Shown: piece by piece, positions 1-6,507 of the stretch
Layout of the letters: the number at the start of each line of letters is the position of its first letter
Numbering within the stretch: position 1 is the first letter of the stretch
Assembly: GCF_009905255.1 (NCBI RefSeq)
Contig: NZ_CP047602.1
Coordinates: 1,302,001-1,366,000 of the forward strand
Direction of reading: 5' to 3'
DNA: 64,000 bases
DNA from: Thermoanaerobacterium aotearoense
GTDB taxonomy: Bacteria; Bacillota; Thermoanaerobacteria; Thermoanaerobacterales; Thermoanaerobacteraceae
Position numbers and translations under genes: made by a program
The notes under the pieces: generated by a model
What the model was told of the DNA's origin: nothing
Seen by the model: the letters and a program-made list of their open reading frames with translations, nothing else
Database searches by the model: none

Positions 1-2
1 TG

Positions 3-176
3 AGGAAATACGGGAGCATGTCACAGACTGACATATATCGGAAAATATTTGGTTGCAACGTAAGTGCCGATAAAATTAAACATGCACTTCAACGATTATC
101 AGCTAAAGGGCTGATTTCTGAAAATACAAATCATGATGGTCGGAGCAAGAAGACCATCATTTGGAAATTGAAATAG
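3..176 (+). CDS. C-terminal fragment of a mobile-element replication (primase/helicase-like) protein, partial
   Basis: Frame 3 is open from the window edge to a TAG at 174-176 and encodes about 57 residues of a protein that starts outside the window. The visible part reads as a winged-helix tail: a helix around DIYRKIFG, a recognition helix around KIKHALQRLSAKGLI, a short wing rich in N/D/G/R/K, and a final strand ending in IIWKLK. Such tails are common at the C-terminus of large primase/helicase-like replication proteins of phages and integrative elements. The family is inferred from this tail and the element context only; the catalytic part is not visible. Confidence 0.5.
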   Translation, partial: RKYGSMSQTDIYRKIFGCNVSADKIKHALQRLSAKGLISENTNHDGRSKKTIIWKLK

Positions 177-184
177 CTTATCCT

Positions 185-383
185 TACGTAATAAACGTAT
201 TTACGTATTAAATGTTTACTTTGGCTTGAAATCAAGGTTAATTAATACGTAATCGCCTACGTATTAATTACGTATTATATATCAATTGATAGGTGAATTA
301 ATAAATACGTAATTAATACGTAATTAATACGTTCCCGCAAACCCGCATGAATACTGCAAATACGTAAATACGTAAAATACGTA
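185..383. repeat. Cluster of ten TACGTA palindromes (iteron-like or operator array)
   Basis: Perfect TACGTA occurs at 185, 202, 246, 258, 269, 306, 317, 361, 369 and 378, with near copies (TACGTT at 328, AACGTA at 194). Many sit in a longer AATTAATACGTAATTAA context and several are 8-12 bp apart, about one helical turn. In DNA of this composition fewer than one copy is expected in 200 bp. The array fills the gap between the replication-protein tail and the next gene at 410. It is probably a protein-binding array: an origin with iterons, or an operator for the downstream element genes. The binding protein is unknown. Confidence 0.75.
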
Positions 384-409
384 AGGATATAAAAAGAAGG
401 TGGTAAAAG

Positions 410-829
410 ATGGAACAGCATGAGAGTTATTGGAATTATGATAATTTGCTAGATAAAATAAAACGGAAGTACAGAGAGCTAAACCAATGGAGCGAGGAAA
501 AGGCGTTTAAATATATTCAAGATAAATTACACGAGATAGAAGAAAAGCATAAAGGTGGCGATACCTTTGGCATTGAGTGGGTTGAAAAACATCACCAACC
601 CCTAAATAGGAAGCATAATGAAGCCATTGAAAAAATCAATCGTTCCTTTAAAGTTAAAGACATGACACTTCTTTGTAATAGTATGGCAGAATTTGAAGGC
701 GTGATAAGCGAGATTGTAGAAGCCTGTAAAAAGGCGAAGCAGTTGGCGGAGAAGTATGAAGTAGATATAAATTCTATCTATTGGGACGAAGCACAGCAAG
801 CCTATGTAATAAAATACAATCAGAAGTAA
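410..829 (+). CDS. Hypothetical helical protein of the integrated element (139 aa)
   Basis: The ATG at 410 follows an AAGAAGGTGG ribosome-binding site, and the gene starts about 30 bp after the last TACGTA repeat. The protein is highly charged and predicted helical, rich in E, K and Q, with no signal peptide or membrane segment and no motif I recognise. It ends 12 bp before the next gene, so the two are probably co-transcribed. Its place directly after the palindrome array suggests a small accessory or regulatory protein of the element, but no function can be read from the sequence. Confidence 0.6.
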   Translation: MEQHESYWNYDNLLDKIKRKYRELNQWSEEKAFKYIQDKLHEIEEKHKGGDTFGIEWVEKHHQPLNRKHNEAIEKINRSFKVKDMTLLCNSMAEFEGVISEIVEACKKAKQLAEKYEVDINSIYWDEAQQAYVIKYNQK

Positions 830-841
830 GGGGGAAACACA

Positions 842-1450
842 ATGAACGCAAGTTTTGCAATATATAAAAAAGCTTATGTTAATACCTTAAAGGCATATCA
901 AATAGGTCAAGACACATTGCCTATTATAAAAAAGGCTATATTTTACGGTGTTAAGATGATTAATACAATGAAAGATGAGATCATAGGCGAGGATTTAATA
1001 TGTAATTTTAAACTGATAAATTCAATAATTGATATGATGTCAACAATAACGCCAAAGGAGTTTATCAATATATTCCCGATAAAAAAGGACTATAAAGGCT
1101 ATAAATTCGATACAAAAGATTACTTTTATACAATAGATTATTTAAAAACACTTGACCTTGATACATCTATAGGGGATAAGATATTGGACTTCTTATGGGA
1201 ATATGTGAATGACGATATTCACGAATTTGTTGTGAAAATGTTATTAACTATGAGCCATTTAAGGCAGATGGAAGGACAGCCTTCAATTGCGGAAGAATTC
1301 GCTAACATGATGGGCATTAAGACCTATAAAGTTTATACAGACAATAAAGGCAAGAAGTTTTTATATGATAGTGAAACAGGAAAAACAATGCCGATTAAAG
1401 ATAAAAAATCGTTTAAGATCATTAAAAGCAATAGTGTGAAAGTGGGGTGA
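842..1450 (+). CDS. Hypothetical protein of the integrated element (202 aa)
   Basis: The start at 842 is preceded by AAGGGGGAAACACA, a strong ribosome-binding site. The protein is soluble and of mixed charge, with runs of hydrophobic helices in the first two thirds. The C-terminal 45 residues are basic and include a short YxDxxGKKFLYDSETG stretch that looks like a beta-hairpin. I do not recognise a family. It lies in a compact run of small genes (410-829, 842-1450, 1455-1589) that probably forms one transcript of the element. Confidence 0.6.
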   Translation: MNASFAIYKKAYVNTLKAYQIGQDTLPIIKKAIFYGVKMINTMKDEIIGEDLICNFKLINSIIDMMSTITPKEFINIFPIKKDYKGYKFDTKDYFYTIDYLKTLDLDTSIGDKILDFLWEYVNDDIHEFVVKMLLTMSHLRQMEGQPSIAEEFANMMGIKTYKVYTDNKGKKFLYDSETGKTMPIKDKKSFKIIKSNSVKVG

Positions 1451-1454
1451 GAGT

Positions 1455-1589
1455 ATGGTGGATCATCAAAGATTAGAAAAGCTACTGAAAGAGATTGAAA
1501 AACTATCAGATGACGACCTTGATGCCTTGCTAAAAGTGATTGATGAAAGACGATGGGAAATGTTTTTCGGAAGAAATAACAATAAATAA
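1455..1589 (+). CDS. Small charged ORF (44 aa), element cargo
   Basis: The ATG at 1455 is 4 bp after the stop of the preceding gene, with GGGGTGAGAGT as ribosome-binding site. The product is 44 residues and strongly amphipathic: a helix of the pattern LEKLLKEIEKL, then DDDLDALLKVIDERR, and an RNNNK end. This is typical of small element proteins that form helical hairpins. No family is recognised. The tight coupling and good ribosome-binding site support translation. Confidence 0.5.
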   Translation: MVDHQRLEKLLKEIEKLSDDDLDALLKVIDERRWEMFFGRNNNK

Positions 1590-1604
1590 ATTGGCGAAAT
1601 ATTC

Positions 1605-1840
1605 TTAAAAATGTCAAGAAATGTCATAAAAATAGAGGTCTTAAAAATCATGAAACACAGTTGTATCAGGCATTTGAAGAATTTTGCTATTCAAAAGTTT
1701 AACATGTAAGTGCCATAAGTATAAAAGCGGTCAATTTGTCCGAATTTTTTAAGAAAGTTTACAAAAGTTTACAAAATCGGGGGCTTTTAAATCGATGAAA
1801 ACCACATATATCAAGCCTTCAAGGAGAATGGAAGCAATAA
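1605..1840 (+). repeat. Two diverged copies of a ~80-nt segment in an otherwise gene-poor stretch
   Basis: The stretch 1590-1947 has no convincing gene. Two segments, about 1605-1690 and 1752-1840, resemble each other: each has an ATG/GTTTACAAAA-type start, a G-rich step, then TTAAA, ATGAAA and a (T)ATCA(A/G)GC(C/A)TT core. In one frame they could encode related peptides (cores LYQAFEEF and IYQAFKEN), but both frames are closed by nearby stops. They look like decayed remnants of a duplicated coding sequence. Identity is moderate and was judged by eye. Confidence 0.35.
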
Positions 1841-1905
1841 GAGTGTAACATTTGAAAGCGTAAAAATTTTTTTAATCTGACTTTTCTGACGCTATAAAAA
1901 AAGCT

Positions 1906-1925
1906 GCTAGTATTTTTATACTAGC
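1906..1925 (-). terminator. Perfect 8-bp hairpin, possible minus-strand terminator
   Basis: The arms GCTAGTAT (1906-1913) and ATACTAGC (1918-1925) pair perfectly around TTTT. On the plus strand no T-run follows. On the minus strand the stem is followed, after a few bases, by a run of T (A-run at 1896-1902 on plus), so it fits a terminator for leftward transcription, perhaps from the excisionase-like gene at 2402-2572. Confidence 0.4.
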
Positions 1926-1947
1926 ACCTAAAAAGAGGCGGTTTTAA

Positions 1948-2070
1948 ATGGGCTATAAAGGGCGGTTGATAATTAGGGCGATATTAAAATATGCCAAAAG
2001 ATTTTATCGATGCTTTTATGCCCTTTTAATGGGGCTAATTCACTTTTGGTTTAATCCGTGGAGGTGCTAA
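1948..2070 (+). CDS. Small basic aromatic-rich ORF (40 aa), element
   Basis: The ATG at 1948 is preceded by AAAGAGGCGG with 5-6 nt spacing. The 40-residue product is rich in R, K, Y, F and W, with a central hydrophobic stretch (FYALLMGLIHFWF) that could insert in a membrane. It is followed 25 bp later by another small ORF with its own ribosome-binding site. No family is recognised. The good ribosome-binding site is the main support. Confidence 0.35.
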   Translation: MGYKGRLIIRAILKYAKRFYRCFYALLMGLIHFWFNPWRC

Positions 2071-2095
2071 AATAACTTTAGTACGAGGTGAGGCT

Positions 2096-2239
2096 ATGTG
2101 GATAAAAATCCACGCAGTTTTGGATCGAGCAATTTTCCGAACCAATGAAGGGGGGCATTTTATGGAGCATGCCTTAATAAAAAGTGCGCCAATGGATCGG
2201 TTTTTAAAGAATAGAATATATTACAAGTCAAAAATTTAA
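2096..2239 (+). CDS. Small ORF (47 aa), element
   Basis: The ATG at 2096 follows CGAGGTGAGGCT, a good ribosome-binding site. The product is 47 residues and basic near its end (DRFLKNRIYYKSK). It lies 25 bp after the 40-residue ORF at 1948-2070 and may be translated from the same message. No family is recognised; translation is inferred from the start region only. The stretch 2240-2401 after it shows only A/T-rich direct repeats (TTATAATAAA units around 2355-2395). Confidence 0.35.
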   Translation: MWIKIHAVLDRAIFRTNEGGHFMEHALIKSAPMDRFLKNRIYYKSKI

Positions 2240-2401
2240 CAAAATATTATTATCCTAGTAGGCATGGATGAATAATCAAAAAACCTGTAAAGCCTTGATA
2301 TACCAGCCTTACAGGGGAATAAAGATCTAATTATACGAAATGAAGATTTAGTATAATACATTATAATAAATTATAATAAATTATAATACAACATAATAAA
2401 A

Positions 2402-2572
2402 CTATATATTTTTATTCTCATTTAGTATTCGATTTATTTCAGTTTCAGATATGCGCCAAGTATCGCCAAGTTTAACAGCTTTTATTTTTCCTTGATTAAT
2501 CCATTTATATATCGTCATAATGTTAAGTTTTAATTTTTCAGCTACTTCTTTGACTGTAAAATATTCATCCAA
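2402..2572 (-). CDS. Excisionase-family (MerR-like) small DNA-binding protein
   Basis: This 56-residue minus-strand gene starts at a TTG (2570-2572) with GAGGTG six bases upstream and stops at TAG (2402-2404). The protein opens DEYFTVKEVAEKLKLN, the first helix and turn of a winged helix, then MTIYKWINQGKIKAVKLG, the recognition helix and wing, and ends in a short helix. This is the compact form of Xis/'excisionase family' domains, which bend attachment-site DNA and steer the integrase toward excision. It diverges from the integrase unit, so the pair probably shares a control region at 2573-2738. It is the most likely directionality factor for the integrase at 2908. Confidence 0.85.
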   Translation of the reverse strand: MDEYFTVKEVAEKLKLNIMTIYKWINQGKIKAVKLGDTWRISETEINRILNENKNI

Positions 2573-2649
2573 AGTAATCACCTCATTTAATATGATAGCA
2601 TAGGTTATAATTCATAGCAATAAAAATTAATAAAATTGAATAAAGCATA

Positions 2650-2677
2650 TTGACATATAGATATAAAAGATTATAAT
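2650..2677 (+). promoter_or_regulatory. Sigma-A promoter for the integrase unit
   Basis: TTGACA at 2650-2655 and TATAAT at 2672-2677 are both perfect consensus boxes with a 16-bp spacer, about 60 bp upstream of the 2739 start. The following stretch 2672-2715 contains repeated TAATAAAACT units that may bind a regulator. A strong promoter for an integrase unit implies repression when the element is quiescent. Confidence 0.75.
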
Positions 2678-2738
2678 AAATTTTAATAAAACTTAATAAA
2701 ACTTAATTAGTTATATTAAGTTAAGGAGATGGTTGTGA

Positions 2739-2933
2739 ATGACCAAAATTGACCAGCAAATAGAAGCCCTAAAATGGCAATTAGCTCATGATACAAACGA
2801 CAAAGACAGAGCAATACATTGGCAAGCGTTGAAGATATTACGAGATATAAAAAATGGCAAATGCACATATCAAATATTATACACGTTAGCTAAAAGGGGG
2901 TTTTGTAATGGTGAGACAAAGAGGATCGGTTAA
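2739..2933 (+). CDS. Small hypothetical protein preceding the integrase (64 aa)
   Basis: The ATG at 2739 has AAGGAGATGG upstream. The product is a 64-residue, charged, helical protein with the central sequence DKDRAIHWQALKIL. Its last 26 nt overlap the start of the integrase gene in another frame, so the two are translationally coupled. Small proteins coupled to integrases are often control or excision factors, but nothing in this sequence proves that here. Confidence 0.55.
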   Translation: MTKIDQQIEALKWQLAHDTNDKDRAIHWQALKILRDIKNGKCTYQILYTLAKRGFCNGETKRIG

Positions 2934-4035
2934 AGAAATTGTAAAAGGGAAAAAATACAAAATAAGCTTTTATATTGGAACTGATGCTAATGGGAAGCGA
3001 AAATATCATGTTGAAACTATTGAAGCCAAAAACAAGGCAGAAGCACAAAAATATTTAGCTAAAAAGTTAGTAGAATTTGATACAGGAGCATTACCTACAG
3101 GCGAGGCAAACACGACATTAAAAGATTATTTGAATGAATGGCTAAAAGTAAAAAAATCCTCAGTAGGACTTAAAACATACGCCACTTATGAATATTATTT
3201 AAAAGAATATATTATTCCCAGCCTAGGAGATTATAAAATTAAAAAGTTAGTGCCATTAATAATCCAAAGTGCATATAATGATTTAGAAGCTGCTGGTTTA
3301 AAAGGCAGTACAATACGATATATTCATAATCTACTTAATCAAGCTTTAGAACAGGCTGTAACATGGCAAATGATTAATAGAAATCCATGTAAAAATTTAG
3401 TATTGCCAAAAGCAGTTGAAAGAGAAATGAAAGTATTAACGCCAGAGCAAGCCAGAAAGTTTTTGGAAGCTTGTATTTATGATAGATTTGGCGTATTGTT
3501 TGAACTACTTCTAACATCAGGAATGAGACCAAGTGAAGTATTAGGGCTTAAATGGGAAGATGTTGATTGGAAAAATAACCGAATTACAATTAAAAGAACA
3601 TTATCCCGAGTAGGGAAGACATGGCTTTTTAAAGAAACCAAAACAAAGAATAGCCGAAGGACAATTATTTTACCATGCGAAGTTATGGAAGATTTGAAAG
3701 AACACAGAAAAAAACAAGCACAAGAAAAGCTAGAAGCTGAGGAATATAATGATTATGGGCTTGTCTTTGCGTGCAGTAATGGCAATCCATTAGGCATAAC
3801 AAATATTAAGCAACATTTTAAAGCATTACTTAAAGATACAGGATTACCAGATTTACGGCTGTACGATTTACGGCATAGCTGTGCAACACTACTGCTAGCG
3901 GCAGGCGAAAATCCAAAAGTAACAAGTGAACGATTAGGGCATAGTAACGTTGCAATAACATTAAATATTTATAGCCATGTTTTGCCTAGCATGCAGGAAG
4001 AAGCCGCAATGAAACTTGAAAATTTGCTATTTTAA
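2908..4035 (+). CDS. int: Tyrosine recombinase (integrase) of the integrated element
   Basis: This 375-residue site-specific recombinase has the three-domain Tn916/phage form: an N-terminal arm-binding domain (about 1-62), a core-binding helical domain (about 70-160, ending in RNPCKNL), and a catalytic domain (about 175-375). Catalytic residues seen are Arg207 (SGMRPSE), the lysine of the beta hairpin near 244-248, Arg322 in YDLRHS, His345 in LGHS and the Tyr355 nucleophile in IYSHV. The usual His of the HxxR box is Tyr319, a change that is tolerated in related integrases. The start has a GGGGG ribosome-binding site. The gene sits at the element edge, about 190 bp before sigK, so the attachment site should lie within 4036-4225. 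Confidence 0.95.
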   Translation: MVRQRGSVKEIVKGKKYKISFYIGTDANGKRKYHVETIEAKNKAEAQKYLAKKLVEFDTGALPTGEANTTLKDYLNEWLKVKKSSVGLKTYATYEYYLKEYIIPSLGDYKIKKLVPLIIQSAYNDLEAAGLKGSTIRYIHNLLNQALEQAVTWQMINRNPCKNLVLPKAVEREMKVLTPEQARKFLEACIYDRFGVLFELLLTSGMRPSEVLGLKWEDVDWKNNRITIKRTLSRVGKTWLFKETKTKNSRRTIILPCEVMEDLKEHRKKQAQEKLEAEEYNDYGLVFACSNGNPLGITNIKQHFKALLKDTGLPDLRLYDLRHSCATLLLAAGENPKVTSERLGHSNVAITLNIYSHVLPSMQEEAAMKLENLLF

Positions 4036-4037
4036 TT

Positions 4038-4058
4038 TTGATTGCGAGTTGATTGCGA
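4038..4058 (+). repeat. Direct repeats TTGATTGCGA x2, likely integrase arm sites
   Basis: TTGATTGCGA is at 4038-4047 and again at 4049-4058, 11 bp apart, directly after the integrase stop codon. Closely spaced direct repeats here are typical arm-type binding sites for the integrase N-terminal domain. The core attachment site itself could not be located, because the other end of the element is outside the window. Confidence 0.55.
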
Positions 4059-4225
4059 ACTGAAAAAAACTTAATAAATTTAATGGCATATAATAAAAGT
4101 TATGAGGTGGCTGAAAGCCTTATAAAATCAAGTCTTATAGTACTTTAGATAATTTTAACAATTCTCATTAAAAGTAGGCAAATCTATCTATTTAATATGT
4201 GACTTAAAATGTGGAGGTGGCGCTT

Positions 4226-4921
4226 ATGTGGGCAGCGCTTATAGCGCTTGTTACATCAATCGTGAAAGACATAATAAATTTCGGCTATTTAACAAATGCT
4301 AATTCATTTCCCCAACCTCTCACAGCAGAAGAAGAAAAAAAGTATTTTGAAGCCTTTAAAAACGGTGATGAAGAAGCGAAAAATATTTTGATAGAAAGAA
4401 ATTTAAGGCTTGTAGCTCATGTTGTAAAGAAGTACAGCAATACGGGCAAAGATGTAGATGATTTAATATCCATAGGTACAATAGGTCTTATTAAGGCGAT
4501 TTTAACCTACGATTCCTCAAAAGGAACTCATTTAGCCACATATGCTGCTCGATGCATTGAAAACGAAATATTGATGTCATTGCGAGCAGAAAAGAAGATA
4601 AAATCTGAAATATCTCTACATGATCCTATAGGAGTTGATAAAGAAGGCAATGAGATCTCGCTAATAGATATTTTAGGGACTGAGACAGATGAGGTAAGTG
4701 ATCAAGTAGAATTAAGAATGCAAGTAAAAAAACTGTACCACAAGTTAAATAGTGTCCTTAAAAACAGGGAAAAATTAATAATTGAATTAAGATATGGCCT
4801 CTTAAATGGCGGTGCAAAAACTCAACGAGAAATAGCAAAAATGTTAGGAATTTCAAGATCTTATGTGTCGAGGATAGAAAAAAAGGCATTAAACAAATTA
4901 TTTAAGGAAATGACGATGTAA
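4226..4921 (+). CDS. sigK: Pro-sigma-K, late mother-cell sporulation sigma factor
   Basis: The protein directs RNA polymerase in the mother cell late in sporulation. With the ATG at 4226 (GGAGGTGG at 4213-4220) it has 231 residues. A hydrophobic pro-sequence of 20 residues precedes Tyr21 of YLTNANSFPQPL, matching the known SpoIVFB processing position. An upstream in-frame GTG at 4211 overlaps the ribosome-binding site and is rejected. Region 2 (LRLVAHVVKKY, then the DLISIGTIGLI motif) and region 4 (REIAKMLGISRSYVSRIEKKAL) are complete. The gene is not split by a skin-type element, although an integrase ends only 190 bp upstream. Confidence 0.96.
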   Translation: MWAALIALVTSIVKDIINFGYLTNANSFPQPLTAEEEKKYFEAFKNGDEEAKNILIERNLRLVAHVVKKYSNTGKDVDDLISIGTIGLIKAILTYDSSKGTHLATYAARCIENEILMSLRAEKKIKSEISLHDPIGVDKEGNEISLIDILGTETDEVSDQVELRMQVKKLYHKLNSVLKNREKLIIELRYGLLNGGAKTQREIAKMLGISRSYVSRIEKKALNKLFKEMTM

Positions 4922-4949
4922 ATGTGAACTAAAGGTTTTAACCCAAATG

Positions 4950-4977
4950 CTGTCTGTATTGACAGTTTATTTTTTTG
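4950..4977 (+). terminator. Weak terminator after sigK
   Basis: CTGTC (4950-4954) and GACAG (4961-4965) form a 5-bp stem with a 6-nt loop, followed by TTTATTTTTTT. The stem is short but the T-run is good. Confidence 0.5.
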
Positions 4978-5012
4978 TAAAGTATAATTAAAGTAAGTTT
5001 GGGGTGAATTTG

Positions 5013-5498
5013 TTGTATAAAAAATTGATACCAGATATGTATGCTAATTCAATATACGATATAGACTTTGAAAAGTTAAAAGAAAGAGGAATAACATCAT
5101 TGATTTTTGATATTGACAATACGCTTGTACCACAAAAGGTTTTAAATCCTGATCGAAAGGTGATTAACTTCTTTAAATTTTTGAAGTCAAAAGGTTTTAA
5201 AGTTTGCCTCATATCAAACAATACGACAAAGAGAGTCAATAATTTTACTAAAGGTACAGGTGTAAAAGGAATATCATGGGCTATAAAGCCGAGAAAGTCC
5301 GCTTTTTATAAGGCGTTGGAAATGCTTGATTCTACGCCTGATGAAACTGCTGTTGTTGGCGACCAAATTTTCACCGATATACTTGGTGGACATAGAGTTG
5401 GACTTTTTACAATACTTGTAAGGCCTTTGTCGAACGAAGAGTTTGGATGGACTAAAATCATGAGAAAATTAGAAAAAAAGGTTCTGAAAAAGGTGTGA
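5013..5498 (+). CDS. yqeG: YqeG-family HAD-type phosphatase
   Basis: This HAD-superfamily hydrolase has motif I DIDNTLVP, motif II SNN, and motif III VGDQIFTDILGG. YqeG proteins (about 165-170 residues) belong to the HAD class IIIA phosphatases; the physiological substrate is not settled. I chose the TTG at 5013, because GGGGTG at 5001-5006 then sits 6 nt upstream and the N-terminus (YKKLIPDMY) aligns with relatives. In-frame GTG 5004 and TTG 5010 are alternatives. It stops 4 bp before aroE, so the two are co-transcribed, an order known from other Clostridia. Confidence 0.88.
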   Translation: MYKKLIPDMYANSIYDIDFEKLKERGITSLIFDIDNTLVPQKVLNPDRKVINFFKFLKSKGFKVCLISNNTTKRVNNFTKGTGVKGISWAIKPRKSAFYKALEMLDSTPDETAVVGDQIFTDILGGHRVGLFTILVRPLSNEEFGWTKIMRKLEKKVLKKV

Positions 5499-5502
5499 AG
5501 AG

Positions 5503-6354
5503 ATGGATATCAATTCTAAGACAGGTATTTTTGGTATAATAGGACATCCTATAGGGCACAGCCTATCGCCTTTGATACATAATAATGCTTTTGAAAATCT
5601 CGACTTTAATTCGGTTTACGTTTCTTTTGATGTAAAGCAAGAGGATTTAAAAGATGCAATTATGGGTGTAAAAGCATTGGGAATAAAAGGCCTTAACGTT
5701 ACTGTTCCTCATAAAGAAAGTGTGATAAAGTATCTTGATCGTATTTCAGATGAAGCAAAACTTATTGGAGCAGTGAATACAATAAGAAATAACGCTGGTT
5801 TATTAGAAGGGTATAATACTGATGTGACAGGTTTTATGGAATCACTAAAAGAACACAATGTAGATGTTGAAGGTAAGAATGCGGTTATTTTAGGTGCTGG
5901 TGGTGCTGCCAAAGCTGTGGCCACAGGATTAGCGCTTTTAGGAGCTAAGTCCATATATGTATGCAATAGATCGATAGACAAAGCAAATGAACTTAGCATT
6001 CACATAGAAAATAATTTTAACATTAAAAGCCGTGGGATTGCGTATAATGATTTAAATATGTTAGATGAGATTGATATGCTGATAAATGCAACCAGCGTTG
6101 GTATGCATCCGAATGTAGATGTGTCTCCAATCGAAGAAGATGTAGTTGCAAAAGCAAAATTTGTCTATGATATTATCTACAATCCTGAAAAGACGCTATT
6201 TCTAAGTTATGCGGAGAAATACCAGATAAGATACATTAATGGGCTTGATATGCTTGTCAATCAAGCGAATGATTCATTTAAAATTTGGACTGGAGTAAAT
6301 TTCGATAAAAAAATTATTTTAAATTTTCTTAAAAAGAAGGATTTTGTTAAATAA
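5503..6354 (+). CDS. aroE: Shikimate dehydrogenase
   Basis: AroE reduces 3-dehydroshikimate to shikimate with NADPH in aromatic amino acid synthesis. The 283-residue protein shows the substrate loop GHPIGHSLSPLIHN, the catalytic-lysine motif NVTVPHKE, the NADP-binding glycine motif LGAGGAAKAV and the C-terminal NGLDMLVNQA. Length and motifs are normal. The ATG at 5503 follows AGAG. The -35 box of the promoter for the pilus operon lies in the last codons of this gene. aroK and aroQ occur further along (16633, 19575), so the shikimate genes flank the pilus operon rather than forming one unit. Confidence 0.96.
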   Translation: MDINSKTGIFGIIGHPIGHSLSPLIHNNAFENLDFNSVYVSFDVKQEDLKDAIMGVKALGIKGLNVTVPHKESVIKYLDRISDEAKLIGAVNTIRNNAGLLEGYNTDVTGFMESLKEHNVDVEGKNAVILGAGGAAKAVATGLALLGAKSIYVCNRSIDKANELSIHIENNFNIKSRGIAYNDLNMLDEIDMLINATSVGMHPNVDVSPIEEDVVAKAKFVYDIIYNPEKTLFLSYAEKYQIRYINGLDMLVNQANDSFKIWTGVNFDKKIILNFLKKKDFVK

Positions 6355-6362
6355 TGTAGAAT
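6338..6362 (+). promoter_or_regulatory. Sigma-H-type promoter for the type IV pilus operon
   Basis: AGGATTT (6338-6344), 14 nt, GAAT (6359-6362) within TGTAGAATATAAT match the sigma-H consensus RNAGGAWWW/RNNGAATWW. The same box pair with the same 14-nt spacing precedes spo0A and spoIIAA in this window, both known sigma-H targets in Bacillus. Transcription would start just upstream of the riboswitch aptamer at 6413. Confidence 0.75.
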
Positions 6363-6412
6363 ATAATTTATGTGTGATTTTTATTTTCATAAATTTGGAT
6401 TTGATTGAGATA

Positions 6413-6477
6413 GATGATGTGAGTCTATATTTGGGCGCTTTATGACTCATTGATATAGTGGCGCAACCGGCATCATT
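6413..6477 (+). ncRNA. Class II cyclic-di-GMP riboswitch aptamer
   Basis: The leader contains the conserved parts of c-di-GMP-II aptamers: UUGGGCGCUU, GACUCAUU, and GUGGCGCAACCG. The closing helix pairs ATGATG (6414-6419) with CATCAT (6471-6476). The internal helix pairs CTATAT (6424-6429) with ATATAG. The pseudoknot pairs GCGC with GCGC where Clostridium acetobutylicum-type examples have GCAC with GUGC, a compensated change. It sits between a sigma-H-type promoter and pilB. Class II aptamers upstream of pilus genes are established in Clostridioides difficile. The family was recognised from memory of its consensus, not by a covariance search. Confidence 0.85.
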
Positions 6478-6494
6478 GTCGGGTTTATTTATTT
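6464..6494 (+). terminator. Riboswitch expression platform: alternative hairpin and U-rich run
   Basis: AACCG (6464-6468), part of the aptamer core, can instead pair with CGGGTT (6480-6485) with one bulge; this is followed by TATTTATTTT. The hairpin and aptamer are mutually exclusive, because AACCG and the 3' strand of the closing helix are shared. This predicts that c-di-GMP binding prevents the hairpin and turns expression on. The stem is short, so this is inference. Confidence 0.5.
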
Positions 6495-6507
6495 TGGAGG
6501 GGCCTTG

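Noticed and set aside
2340-2720. CRISPR-like repeats
   Set aside because: The repeated TAATAAA units are short, A/T-rich and irregular; there is no constant repeat-spacer pattern and no cas genes.
4211-4921. sigK interrupted by a skin-like element
   Set aside because: The sigK frame is complete from the pro-sequence to region 4; the element ends upstream of the gene.
6361-6500. Class I c-di-GMP (GEMM-I) riboswitch
   Set aside because: The class I core (GCAAACC ... GACGCAAAGCC with a GAAA tetraloop) is absent; the conserved blocks match class II instead.
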